A stretch of DNA of 37,074 bases. It comes from Mycobacteriales bacterium. Its GTDB lineage: Bacteria; Actinomycetota; Actinomycetes; JAFAQI01; DASSKL01. A program made the translations under genes and the position numbers. Of this stretch, positions 23,186 through 30,956 are shown one piece after another; position 1 is the first letter of the stretch; each line of letters starts with the position of its first letter. Under the pieces are notes generated by a model. That model did not search any database and was not told the DNA's origin. It worked only from the letters and a program-made list of their open reading frames with translations. Where the stretch lies: the NCBI GenBank assembly GCA_035690485.1, contig DASSKL010000096.1:1-37074 (forward strand), read 5' to 3'.

Positions 23186-24679
23186 CTAGCGCCGGCCGTA
23201 CTGCCAGTCCTGCAGCCGCCGCAGCATCCTCGGCATCCACGCCGGCGCGTCGAACGACATCACGTCGATCGGCAGCGCGAAGCGCTCGCGCGCGATGGCC
23301 TTGGCCCGGGTGAACTCCTTGAGGCCGTCGGCACCGTGGATGCGCCCGAAGCCCGAGTCGCCCACGCCGCCGAACGGCAGCGCGGCGAACCCGGCGAACG
23401 ACATCACCGAGTTGATCGCCGCCATGCCCGACCGCAGCTGCCGGGCGATCTCGCGGCCGCGCTTGCGCGCCCACACCGAGGCGCCGAGACCGTACGACGT
23501 GCCGTTGGCCAGCCGCACAGCCTCGTCGACGTCGCGCACCGGCACGATCGGCAGGACCGGGCCGAACGTCTCCTCGCGCAGCACCCGCGCGTCGGCCGGG
23601 ACGTCGACGAGCACGACCGGGTCGACGTAGGGCGCGTGCACCGAGTCGCGGCCACCGACGACCGCGCGGGCGCCCCGGTCGAGAGCCTCGTTGATGTGTG
23701 CGGCGATGATGTCGACCTGCTTGGGCATGGTGATCGGCCCGAGCGTCGCGCCGTCGGCGCCGCCCTTGATGCCCTCGGCCCGCCGCACGATCTCGTCGAC
23801 GAACCGGTCGTAGACGCTGTCGACGACGTAGACGCGCTCGACGCCGATGCAGGTCTGGCCGGCGTTGGAGCAGCCGCCGAACAGCGCGGCCGAGGCCGCG
23901 CGACCGATGTCGGCGTCGGCGTCGACGATCATCGCGTTTTTGCCGCCGAGCTCCATCAGCACCGGGGTCAGCGTCTCGGCGCAGGCGGCCATGATCTTCT
24001 TGCCGGTGGGGGCCGAGCCGGTGAAGGCCACCTTGTCGACGCCGGCCCGGCACAGGGCTGCACCGGTCTCGCCGAAGCCGGTCACGACCTGCAGCACCGG
24101 CTGCTCCGGCACCGCCTCGCGGACGATCTCCTCGATGAACAGCCCCACCGCCGGGGTGTACTCGCTCGGCTTGAAGACGACCGCGTTGCCCGCGGCGAGG
24201 GCATAGGCGATCGACCCCATCGGCGTGAACAGCGGGTAGTTCCACGGGCCGATGACGCCGATGACGCCGAACGGTTCGTACTCGAGCTCGCCGGCCATGT
24301 TGAGCAGCGTCCGCGACCCGGGCACCCGCTGCGGACCGAGCACCTTCTTCGCGTTGCGGCCGGCCCACTCGAGGTGCTCGAGTACGAGCGTCACCTCGAA
24401 GAGGGCCTCGTCGACCGGCTTGCCGTTCTCCCGGTGCATGAGGTCGAGCAGCTCCTCGCGCCGGCGGGTGAGCGCGCCCTGCACCTTGCGCAGCCGGGCC
24501 CGCCGGCCGTCGAAGCCGAGGTCGCGCCACCAGACGGATGCGTCGCGGGCCCGCTTCACCGCGGCCTGCGCGTCGGCGCTGTCGTGCACCGGGAACGTGC
24601 CGACGACCTCGCCGGTCGCCGGGTTGGTCGAGTCGAAGGTCTGCCGGTCGGTCTCGGTGCGGTCGGCGGTCAGCGACAT
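23186..24679 (-). CDS. Aldehyde dehydrogenase family protein (succinate-semialdehyde dehydrogenase-like)
   Basis: The 497-residue enzyme begins MSLTADRTETDRQTF. Key residues are visible: Asn147 (GPWNYP), Lys170 (VVFKPSE), Glu243 (MELGGK) and the catalytic Cys277 (NAGQTCIG). LREETFGPVLPI and LPFGGVGDSGFGR mark the oligomerisation and cofactor region. It oxidises an aldehyde to an acid with NAD(P)+ in the cytoplasm. Order and length resemble the GabD2 and long-chain aldehyde groups, but the substrate cannot be fixed. GAGAGGAG lies upstream of ATG 24679. It is downstream of the gamma-carbonic-anhydrase-like gene on the same strand, separated by 127 bp containing a GC-rich hairpin. Confidence 0.93.
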   Translation of the reverse strand: MSLTADRTETDRQTFDSTNPATGEVVGTFPVHDSADAQAAVKRARDASVWWRDLGFDGRRARLRKVQGALTRRREELLDLMHRENGKPVDEALFEVTLVLEHLEWAGRNAKKVLGPQRVPGSRTLLNMAGELEYEPFGVIGVIGPWNYPLFTPMGSIAYALAAGNAVVFKPSEYTPAVGLFIEEIVREAVPEQPVLQVVTGFGETGAALCRAGVDKVAFTGSAPTGKKIMAACAETLTPVLMELGGKNAMIVDADADIGRAASAALFGGCSNAGQTCIGVERVYVVDSVYDRFVDEIVRRAEGIKGGADGATLGPITMPKQVDIIAAHINEALDRGARAVVGGRDSVHAPYVDPVVLVDVPADARVLREETFGPVLPIVPVRDVDEAVRLANGTSYGLGASVWARKRGREIARQLRSGMAAINSVMSFAGFAALPFGGVGDSGFGRIHGADGLKEFTRAKAIARERFALPIDVMSFDAPAWMPRMLRRLQDWQYGRR

Positions 24680-24694
24680 GGCCTGCTCCTCTCG

Positions 24695-24720
24695 GCGCGC
24701 CCGGACGGACGCGGGCGCGC
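24695..24720. terminator. GC-rich hairpin between gamma-CA-like and aldehyde dehydrogenase genes
   Basis: GCGCGCCCG and its exact complement CGGGCGCGC flank an 8-nt loop. It lies in a 127-bp gap between two minus-strand genes. It could end transcription of the upstream gene or sit in the leader of the aldehyde dehydrogenase mRNA. There is no T run. I see no gene in the gap. Confidence 0.35.
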
Positions 24721-24806
24721 GCCGACCGTCTCGTGGGTCGGCTACGCCGAAGCCTCTCAGACTCCGCGCATCAGGCGAAGTGGGGCAGTGACCTCCTTTG
24801 CTGGCC

Positions 24807-25325
24807 TCAGTCGAGTCGGCGCAGCTCCTTGCGGTAGCGGTGGCCGTTGCCGACGTAGTTCTGGACCGATCGGGCGAAGGTGCCGGGCGCTACGGCGTCG
24901 GTGCGCAGTTTCGCCGGCACCCCGAGCGCCATGGCGCCGGTCGGCACCTCCATGTCGTTGGGCACGACCGCGCCGGCGCCGACGAGGGAGTTGCTGCGGA
25001 CCAGCGCGCGGTGCAGCACGATCGACCCGGACCCGACCAGGCAGTCGTCCTCGATGGTGCAGCCCTCCAGGTGGGCGATGTGCCCGACGACGCACCGGTC
25101 GCCGACCGTGGTCGGGAACTCCGGCACGGCGTGGATGACCGTGCCGTCCTGGATCGACGTCTGTGCCCCCACGACGATCTCGCCGTAGTCGCCGCGCAGG
25201 ACAGCACCCGGCCAGACGGTCGACTCCGGGCCGATCGTCACCTTGCCGATAACGACCGCGTCGGGGTGCACGAACGCCTCGGGATCGATCGAGGGCACCC
25301 GGTCACCGAGCGCGTAGACCGCCAC
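24807..25325 (-). CDS. Gamma-carbonic-anhydrase-like left-handed beta-helix protein
   Basis: The 172-residue protein starts with GTG (VAVYALGDRVPSIDPEAF). It consists of hexapeptide repeats forming a left-handed beta-helix, ending in a helix with RYRKELRRLD. The family zinc site normally uses three His. Here His65 (IHAV) and His82 (GHIAH) are kept. The third position, usually His in GHxAxLHGC, is Glu87 (GHIAHLEGC), with an extra His85 nearby. CO2 hydration is therefore uncertain, and a scaffold or acyl-handling role is possible. I prefer GTG 25325, which has AGGAGG 4 nt upstream and matches the family start, over ATG 25340, which has no ribosome site. Confidence 0.85.
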   Translation of the reverse strand: MAVYALGDRVPSIDPEAFVHPDAVVIGKVTIGPESTVWPGAVLRGDYGEIVVGAQTSIQDGTVIHAVPEFPTTVGDRCVVGHIAHLEGCTIEDDCLVGSGSIVLHRALVRSNSLVGAGAVVPNDMEVPTGAMALGVPAKLRTDAVAPGTFARSVQNYVGNGHRYRKELRRLD

Positions 25326-25329
25326 TGAT

Positions 25330-25335
25330 CCTCCT
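25330..25335 (-). promoter_or_regulatory. Ribosome binding site that favours the GTG start of the gamma-CA-like gene
   Basis: AGGAGG lies between the possible ATG at 25340 and the GTG at 25325, 4 nt before the latter. The spacing is slightly short. Confidence 0.5.
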
Positions 25336-25355
25336 GACATAGGGGTACGCGGGGG

Positions 25356-25361
25356 ACCATA
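25356..25361 (-). promoter_or_regulatory. Putative -10 box (TATGGT) of the gamma-CA-like gene
   Basis: TATGGT on the minus strand would start transcription near 25349, giving a leader of about 24 nt that contains the AGGAGG before GTG 25325. Confidence 0.4.
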
Positions 25362-25550
25362 TCCGTGTGGTGTGGCTCACGTTCGCCACGCCGATGAGCA
25401 AACGGCGTGCCGATTCGGTGCCCTTGGTGCACAATCACCCGGCGTCGCCGAGGGACGCGGTGCGCACTCGCGGATATCCGTACGCCGAATCGGGCACAGA
25501 CTGGCCTGCTCGTGCGTTACATCGCCCGCGACACGAGAAAGCGAGGGCCG

Positions 25551-25847
25551 ATGGCCACCGATTACGACACCCCACGTACCACCGACGACGAGATCGGTGA
25601 GGACAGCATCGAGGAGCTCAAGTCCCGGCGTGACGCCCAGACGGGCAGCGTCGACGTCGACGAGGCCGAGCTGGCCGAGTCGCTGGAGCTGCCCGGTGCC
25701 GACCTCTCCGGCGAAGAGCTCGCGATCAAGGTATTGCCGCGGCAGGCGGACGAGTTCACCTGCTCGCACTGCTTCCTCGTGCACCACCGCAGCCAGCTGG
25801 CGGAGGAACGCAAGGGCCAGCTGATCTGCCGGGAGTGCGCGGCCTGA
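25551..25847 (+). CDS. DUF4193 family protein
   Basis: The 98-residue protein starts MATDYDTPRTTDDEIGEDS with an acidic N-terminal half (VDVDEAELAESLELPGADL). The C-terminal half carries two CxxC pairs (FTCSHCFLVHH and LICRECAA), which should form a zinc ribbon. This is DUF4193, a family restricted to Actinobacteria with no firmly known function (from memory Rv2699c in M. tuberculosis). It stands alone in front of the following hypothetical gene, 2 bp after its stop, so both are probably on one transcript. The 225-bp region between this gene and the divergent beta-helix gene holds no other gene I can support. Confidence 0.9.
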   Translation: MATDYDTPRTTDDEIGEDSIEELKSRRDAQTGSVDVDEAELAESLELPGADLSGEELAIKVLPRQADEFTCSHCFLVHHRSQLAEERKGQLICRECAA

Positions 25848-25849
25848 TC

Positions 25850-26617
25850 GTGGCGTCTGAGCCGACACACCGTTCGCGCGCGACGACCGGGCCCGTCCCG
25901 GCGCGTCGCGACGACGTGCCCCGTCTCGTCGCCCGGGTGACCGGTGACGAGACGTTGGGCAAGGCTGCGCGCGCCCAGGCCCTGCGCGCGCTGGCCGTCG
26001 CCCTCGCCGCGAGTGCCAGGGCCGCAGGTGTCGCCGCCGTCGCCAGTGGCCGCTGGCTCACCGACCAGGTCGTCGACCTCGCGCCCCGCATCCCCGTGCG
26101 CGACCTGCCGACGCTGCGCGCCCACCACGAGGGGCTCACCGGCGACGAGCTGGCAGAGCGCCTCATCACCCACGCCGGCCGGGTGACCGGCGCCATCGGT
26201 GCCGCGGGTGGGGCCATCGCCAGCGTGGAGTTCGCCGCGCCTCCGCTTCTCCTGTCCGCGCCGGTGCAGCTGCTGGCGGAGACCATCGCCGTCGTCGCGG
26301 TCGAGCTCAAGCTCGTCGCCGAGCTGCACGTCGTCTACGGCCGCACCCCGCCCGGCAACGTCGCATCCCGGGCCAACGCCTACGTCACCGCCTGGGCCCG
26401 GCGTCGTGGGCTCGATCGCTCCAACCCGGCCGGTCTGGTCGGCGTCCTCGGCGGCGCCGTACGCCGCGAGGTCCGCCAGCGGCTCATGCGCCGCGCCGGC
26501 CGCAACGTCACGACGTTCGCGCCGTTCTTCACCGGTGCCGTCGCCGGCGCCGAGCTCAACCGGCGCGAGACCCGCCACCTCGGCGATGCGCTCGTCACCG
26601 ACCTCCGTCGCCGCTAG
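25850..26617 (+). CDS. Hypothetical membrane-associated protein
   Basis: I do not recognise this 255-residue protein with certainty. The likely start is GTG 25850; a GTG at 25835 would overlap the DUF4193 gene. The N-terminal part is Arg/Thr-rich. Residues about 35-70 are very Ala-rich and helical. A hydrophobic core near 118-155 (GAIGAAGGAIASVEFAAPPLLLSAPVQLLAETIAVVAVEL) could span or enter the membrane. The rest is Arg-rich and ends with HLGDALVTDLRRR. The pattern is reminiscent of EcsC-like actinobacterial proteins, but this is weak. It probably shares a transcript with the DUF4193 gene. Its TAG overlaps the stop of the convergent hydrolase gene at a CTAG. Confidence 0.75.
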   Translation: MASEPTHRSRATTGPVPARRDDVPRLVARVTGDETLGKAARAQALRALAVALAASARAAGVAAVASGRWLTDQVVDLAPRIPVRDLPTLRAHHEGLTGDELAERLITHAGRVTGAIGAAGGAIASVEFAAPPLLLSAPVQLLAETIAVVAVELKLVAELHVVYGRTPPGNVASRANAYVTAWARRRGLDRSNPAGLVGVLGGAVRREVRQRLMRRAGRNVTTFAPFFTGAVAGAELNRRETRHLGDALVTDLRRR

Positions 26618-27819
26618 CCGGCCAGGAAGAGTCGGGCCAGCTCGGTCGTCCGGTCGGGCAGCTCGTACTGCGGCACGTGGCCGCAGTCGTCGAGCACGAT
26701 CGACTCCGCCTGCGGCAGCGCCGCTGCCACGTGCCGCTCGAAGCCGATCGGGACCAGCCGGTCCTTGCGCCCCCAGACGAACAGCGCCGGGGTCTGCAGC
26801 TGGGGCAGGCGGTCCCAGAAGCCGTGCTCGCCGTAGGCCTCTTCGAGGTAGATGTGCCGCGCGGCGGCGAAGAACGCCCGCCGGTGGGCGGCGCCGCGCA
26901 TCACCCGGCGGAACTCGTCGACGGCCGCGGCGTACCAGTCGTGAGGCAGCCGCCGCGGCTCGGCGAACATCAGCCGCAGGGTGCGCAGCACGAGCGGGGT
27001 CGAGAAGAACATGGGCACCCGGCCGAGATCCGGGGTCAGCAGTCGCACCGCGGGCGTGAACTGGCGCATGCGCCGGAACGCCGGTGACGGGCACAGCAGC
27101 ACCATCCGCGTGACCGACTCCGGTGCCGACAGCCCGGCTTCGATCGCGAGCCGCCCGCCGAGGGAGTTGCCCACCAGCGCGGCGGGGTCGGCGCCCGACT
27201 GCCGCTGGAACTCCCGCAACCAGGCGGCCAGCTCCTCGATCGAGTAGCGCCACCGGGGTGCGGCGGAGGCGCCGAACCCCGGGGTGTCGGGGGCGATGAC
27301 GCGGAAGTCGCGGGCCAGCGCTGGCAGCAGCGGCAGCATCGAGGCGTTGGTGGCGCCGAGACCGTGCAGCAGCAGCACGGGCGGCGCGTCGGCACGCCCG
27401 GCCTCCAGGTAGAACGTGCGGGCGCCGAGCACGTCGACGACGCGGGCGCGGGGATGCTCGGGCGGCCGGTGGCCGACGTCGAACGCCCCGTCGATCGCGA
27501 GAGCCAGGGCCAGGTTGCCACGCACCGTGAGCGTGCCGTCGAGGAAGGCCTCGACGCCGGACTGCGCACCCTCGAGGATGCCGGCGAACGTCCGCGGGTC
27601 GACCCGCACGACGGTCTGCGGGTTGCGGGCGCCGCCGCGACGTAGCCGGATGCGCCCCTCGTCGAGGACGACCGTCCAGGTGCCGGCCGGCGCGACCTCG
27701 AACACGACCGACGCGCGGGTCTCGGCCAGCGCCGCGCCCACGCCCTGCCGCACGTGCGCGCTGAGCAGGGCGTCGATGTTGGGCAGCGGGAACCGCGTCT
27801 CGCTGACCGCCTGCGCCAT
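26614..27819 (-). CDS. SCP2-like domain fused to alpha/beta hydrolase
   Basis: The 401-residue protein starts MAQAVSETRFPLPNIDALL; a TACGTT box 7 nt upstream supports this ATG over one at 27879. Residues about 15-115 look like an SCP2 sterol-carrier domain (WTVVLDEGRIRLRRG, then TFAGILEGAQSGVEAFLDGTL). Residues about 135-400 are an alpha/beta hydrolase: oxyanion HGLGATN near 152-158, nucleophile Ser in VGNSLGG near 216-222, acid in WGRKDRLVP near 350, and His in DCGHVPQYE near 380. It should hydrolyse an ester or a carbon-carbon bond of a lipophilic substrate delivered by the SCP2 part. No steroid-degradation genes are nearby, so the substrate is open. Confidence 0.85.
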   Translation of the reverse strand: MAQAVSETRFPLPNIDALLSAHVRQGVGAALAETRASVVFEVAPAGTWTVVLDEGRIRLRRGGARNPQTVVRVDPRTFAGILEGAQSGVEAFLDGTLTVRGNLALALAIDGAFDVGHRPPEHPRARVVDVLGARTFYLEAGRADAPPVLLLHGLGATNASMLPLLPALARDFRVIAPDTPGFGASAAPRWRYSIEELAAWLREFQRQSGADPAALVGNSLGGRLAIEAGLSAPESVTRMVLLCPSPAFRRMRQFTPAVRLLTPDLGRVPMFFSTPLVLRTLRLMFAEPRRLPHDWYAAAVDEFRRVMRGAAHRRAFFAAARHIYLEEAYGEHGFWDRLPQLQTPALFVWGRKDRLVPIGFERHVAAALPQAESIVLDDCGHVPQYELPDRTTELARLFLAG

Positions 27820-27826
27820 GATCTGG

Positions 27827-27832
27827 AACGTA
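27827..27832 (-). promoter_or_regulatory. Putative -10 box (TACGTT), leaderless start of the SCP2-hydrolase gene
   Basis: On the minus strand TACGTT, 7 nt, then ATG 27819, with no Shine-Dalgarno. Confidence 0.5.
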
Positions 27833-27903
27833 CGCGCAGATCGCCCCGGTAAACGTGAGCCACGCGGCGGGGCTTCCAAGCCGTACGCCGGTGGCGCGGA
27901 CCC

Positions 27904-28194
27904 TCAGCGGTCGTCGAGCACCGAGGCCGGCAGCGATCCGGTCGCCCGTTGCCAGCTGACGGCTGCCTGCCGGTGCACGACGACGCGCGCGAGCGCGACC
28001 GCGGTGCCGGACACCACTGCCCAGCCGAACGCCTCGGCCGCGGTCACCTCCGGGTGCGCAGGGTTGGCGGGCGGCTCGTGGCCGGTGACCTTGGTCCACA
28101 GGAACGTGACGGCCTTGCGGGTGACGATGCCGGCGAGCACCGCGCCGACGCCACTGAGGATCTTGTAGCCCGTATCGGACTGCTTCTTCGACAT
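27904..28194 (-). CDS. DUF4235 family small membrane protein
   Basis: The 96-residue protein starts MSKKQSDTGYKILSGVGAVL, with GGAG 8-11 nt upstream. It has one hydrophobic segment near residues 12-30 (ILSGVGAVLAGIVTRKAVTFLW) and a second near 53-72 (EAFGWAVVSGTAVALARVVV), so it is probably a two-helix membrane protein. This is the pattern of DUF4235, a small family common in actinomycetes with no known role. The gene ends 85 bp before the start of the SCP2-hydrolase gene on the same strand and diverges from the amidase gene. A longer frame to 28260 has no support. Confidence 0.85.
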   Translation of the reverse strand: MSKKQSDTGYKILSGVGAVLAGIVTRKAVTFLWTKVTGHEPPANPAHPEVTAAEAFGWAVVSGTAVALARVVVHRQAAVSWQRATGSLPASVLDDR

Positions 28195-28337
28195 GTGCGG
28201 TGCTCCTCGCTCCGTCGTACCCCTGCGGTGCCGGCCGGGACTTCGACCCCTGCCGGCCATCTGCCCCGGCTGCGCAGCATGTCACCCACGAGTCTTCCGG
28301 TGTCCGGGGCGACCCGGCTCTGGCAGCATGCGCAGCC

Positions 28338-29735
28338 ATGAGCGCTGATGACGTCTGGAACTGGTCCGCGACGCGGCAGGCGGCCGCGATCCGTGACGGG
28401 AGCCTGTCGAGCCGGGAGCTGCTGGACACTTTCCTCGAGCGCATCGACCGCCTCAACGGTGACGTCAACGCGGTCGTGACTCTCGACGTGGACCGGGCTC
28501 GGGCGGAGGCCGGTCGCTGCGACGACGAACACGCCCGGGGGCAGTCGCGCGGGCCGTTGCACGGACTCCCGATCACGATCAAGGACGCCATCGAGGTCGC
28601 CGGCATGCGCTCGACCGGCGGGGCGCGCGAGCTGCGCGACCACGTCCCGGTCGCGGACGCCCCGGCCGTCGCGCGGCTGCGCGACGCGGGGGCGATCGTG
28701 TTCGGAAAGACCAACGTGCCCTTGTGGTCCGGCGACCTCCAGACCTTCAACGACGTGTTCGGTACGACGAACAACCCGTGGGACACCTCCCGGACTCCGG
28801 GTGGCTCCTCCGGTGGCGCGGCGACCGCGGTGGCCTGCGGGTTCACGGCGTTCGAGCTCGGGACCGACATCGGCGGGTCGGTGCGTTTCCCCTCGCACTT
28901 CTGCGGCGTCTACGGGCTCAAGACCAGCTACGGCGTCGTCTCCCAGCGGGGCTACCTCGACCAGGTGGGCGGGGGCACGACCGACGCCGACATCAACGTC
29001 TTCGGGCCGATCGCGCGCAGCGCCGAGGACCTCGACCTCCTGCTCGGCATCGTGGCCGGCCCGCCGCCGGAGCAGGCGCCGGCCTGGCGGATCGACCTGC
29101 CCGCCCCGACCGTCGACATGCTCGCTGGGTTGCGGGTCGGGGTCTGGCTGGACGCCGCCGGCGCCCCGGTCGATCGCGCGTCGGGCGACGTGCTGCGGTC
29201 GGCGGTCGACGCGATCGCCGAGGTGGGCGCGTCCGTCGAGGAGGCGCACCCGCCGGTCGACTTCGACGAGCAGGTCGGGCTGTTCGTCCAGCTGGTCAGC
29301 GCGGCGGTCTCGCCCAGCGCCGGCCCCGAGTCGGGTGAGCTGCTCGGCGGCAGCCACTACCAGTGGCTGGCCGCCCAGCGCCGGCGTGCCGAGATCATGT
29401 CGGCGTGGGCGGCGTGGTTCGGTGGCTACGACGTGCTGCTCTGCCCCGTGGCGACCACGGCGGCGTTCCCGCACACCCAGGAGGGCACGCTCTTCGAGCG
29501 GACGCTGGACCTCGACATCGGTACGCGCCCTTACGCCGAGCTGCTCGCCTGGACCGGCCTCATTGGCGTGGTCAACCTGCCCTCCGCCGTACCTCCCGTC
29601 GGCAGCACTCCGGCGGGGCTGCCGGTGGGCATGCAGGTCGTCGCGCCCTACCTGCACGACCGTACGGCGGTTGCGGTGGCCGGCGCGATCGGCGAGTTGA
29701 CCGGCGGCTACCGGCCGCCGCCGATGGCCAGGTGA
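28338..29735 (+). CDS. Amidase (amidase-signature family)
   Basis: The 465-residue enzyme has the full Ser-cisSer-Lys triad: Lys82 (TIKDA), cis-Ser157 (PGGSSGG) and nucleophile Ser181 (GTDIGGSVR). The 75- and 24-residue spacings are the same as in FAAH-type amidases. It hydrolyses amides in the cytoplasm; substrate choice in this family is too broad to predict. It is not part of a gatCAB set, as no gatB or gatC is present, and a GatA role is unlikely. The start ATG 28338 fits the family; no Shine-Dalgarno is seen. Its stop overlaps the GTG of the next gene (GTGA, 29732-29735), so the two are translationally coupled. Confidence 0.92.
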   Translation: MSADDVWNWSATRQAAAIRDGSLSSRELLDTFLERIDRLNGDVNAVVTLDVDRARAEAGRCDDEHARGQSRGPLHGLPITIKDAIEVAGMRSTGGARELRDHVPVADAPAVARLRDAGAIVFGKTNVPLWSGDLQTFNDVFGTTNNPWDTSRTPGGSSGGAATAVACGFTAFELGTDIGGSVRFPSHFCGVYGLKTSYGVVSQRGYLDQVGGGTTDADINVFGPIARSAEDLDLLLGIVAGPPPEQAPAWRIDLPAPTVDMLAGLRVGVWLDAAGAPVDRASGDVLRSAVDAIAEVGASVEEAHPPVDFDEQVGLFVQLVSAAVSPSAGPESGELLGGSHYQWLAAQRRRAEIMSAWAAWFGGYDVLLCPVATTAAFPHTQEGTLFERTLDLDIGTRPYAELLAWTGLIGVVNLPSAVPPVGSTPAGLPVGMQVVAPYLHDRTAVAVAGAIGELTGGYRPPPMAR

Positions 29736-30946
29736 GCCGGGGCGCGGATTCCCTGTCCGCTGCCCAGGCACGCCGGCTGGCCCTGGCCGCGCAGGGTTTC
29801 GTTCGTCCGAGACCCGCCGGCGCGGTGGACCGCCGGCACCTGCGGCGGATGTTCGCCGATCTCTCGGCTGTCCAGATCGACTCGGTCAACGTGCTGTCAC
29901 GGGCGCACTACCTGCCGGCGTACTCCCGCCTCGGTGGCTACCCGCAGGAGTCGCTCGACCGGCTGGCCTACCGCGACCGGGAGCTGTTCGAGTACTGGGG
30001 CCACGAGGCCTCCCTGCTCCCGGTGGCCCTGCACCCGCTGCTGCGCTGGCGGATGGCCCGCGCCCGCGACCGGTACGAGACCTGGGGCGGGATCGCGCGG
30101 CTGGCCCGCGCACATCCGGACTACGTGCAGCACGTGCTGGCACTGGTGCGCGAGCGCGGGCCGCTGACCGCGGGCGACATCGCGGTCGAGGAGGAGCGCC
30201 GCAAGGACAGCTGGGGCTGGAACTGGTCCCGGCAGAAGACTGCCCTGGAATACCTCTTCTGGTGCGGGGACGTCACGGCGGTCACCCGCCGCGGCTTCGA
30301 GCGGGTATACGACGTGACGGAGCGAGTGCTGCCCGCCGCGGTCCTCGCCGCACCGACACCGACCGAGGAGGAAGCGCACCGGGCGCTGCTGCTGATCGCG
30401 GCGCGGGCGCTGGGCGTGGCCACCGCGACCGACCTCGCCGACTACTTCCGCATCCGCATCGGCCCGGCGCGGGCACGGATCGCGGAGCTGCACGGCTCCG
30501 GCCTCCTGCAGGAGGTCGCCGTCGCGGGTTGGCGGCACCCCGCTTACGTCGTGCCCGGCAGCAGGGTCCCGCGACGGGTGCGGGCCAGGGCCCTGCTCGC
30601 GCCGTTCGACCCGCTCGTCTGGGAGCGCGCCCGCACCGAGCGCTTGTTCGGCTTCACCTACCGCATCGAGATCTACGTGCCGGCGGAGCGGCGGCAGCAC
30701 GGCTACTACGTGCTGCCCTTCCTGCTCGACGACCGGCTCGCCGCGAGGGTCGACCTCAAGGCCGACCGGCAGGCCGGCGTGCTGCTGGCACAGGCCGCAT
30801 GGGCCGAGCCGGGTGAGGACCAGGGGCACGTCGCCGGCGCGCTCGCCGCGGAGCTGAGATCCCTCGCGAGCTGGCTCGGCCTCGGTGACGTCCGGGCCGT
30901 CCCGCGTGGCGACCTCGCACCCGCCCTGGCCGCCGCCCTCGGCTAG
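29732..30946 (+). CDS. Winged-helix DNA glycosylase-like protein, AlkX/YcaQ family
   Basis: The 404-residue protein starts with GTG inside the amidase stop (VSRGADSLSAAQARRLAL). It matches the HTH_42 (AlkZ/YcaQ) superfamily, with three winged-helix parts and a C-terminal beta domain (LLAPFDPLVWERARTERLFGF, then IEIYVPAERRQHGYYVLPFL). The catalytic motif is Q48-I-D50 in SAVQIDSVNVLSRAHY. This QxD form is that of AlkX/YcaQ, while AlkZ has QxQ. E. coli YcaQ unhooks interstrand crosslinks and removes N7-alkylguanines; the length of about 410 residues matches. I infer DNA repair against alkylating agents. The coupling to an amidase has no obvious reason. Confidence 0.85.
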   Translation: MSRGADSLSAAQARRLALAAQGFVRPRPAGAVDRRHLRRMFADLSAVQIDSVNVLSRAHYLPAYSRLGGYPQESLDRLAYRDRELFEYWGHEASLLPVALHPLLRWRMARARDRYETWGGIARLARAHPDYVQHVLALVRERGPLTAGDIAVEEERRKDSWGWNWSRQKTALEYLFWCGDVTAVTRRGFERVYDVTERVLPAAVLAAPTPTEEEAHRALLLIAARALGVATATDLADYFRIRIGPARARIAELHGSGLLQEVAVAGWRHPAYVVPGSRVPRRVRARALLAPFDPLVWERARTERLFGFTYRIEIYVPAERRQHGYYVLPFLLDDRLAARVDLKADRQAGVLLAQAAWAEPGEDQGHVAGALAAELRSLASWLGLGDVRAVPRGDLAPALAAALG

Positions 30947-30949
30947 CGT
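30944..30949 (+). promoter_or_regulatory. Putative -10 box (TAGCGT), leaderless start of the DUF885 gene
   Basis: TAGCGT, 7 nt, then ATG 30957. The box overlaps the stop codon of the AlkX-like gene. Confidence 0.5.
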
Positions 30950-30956
30950 CGGAAAC

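Noticed and set aside
25562-28870. Very long open frame of about 1100 codons on the minus strand
   Set aside because: It is an artefact of high GC content. It covers several genes with clear domains in other frames and shows no domain of its own outside the overlap.
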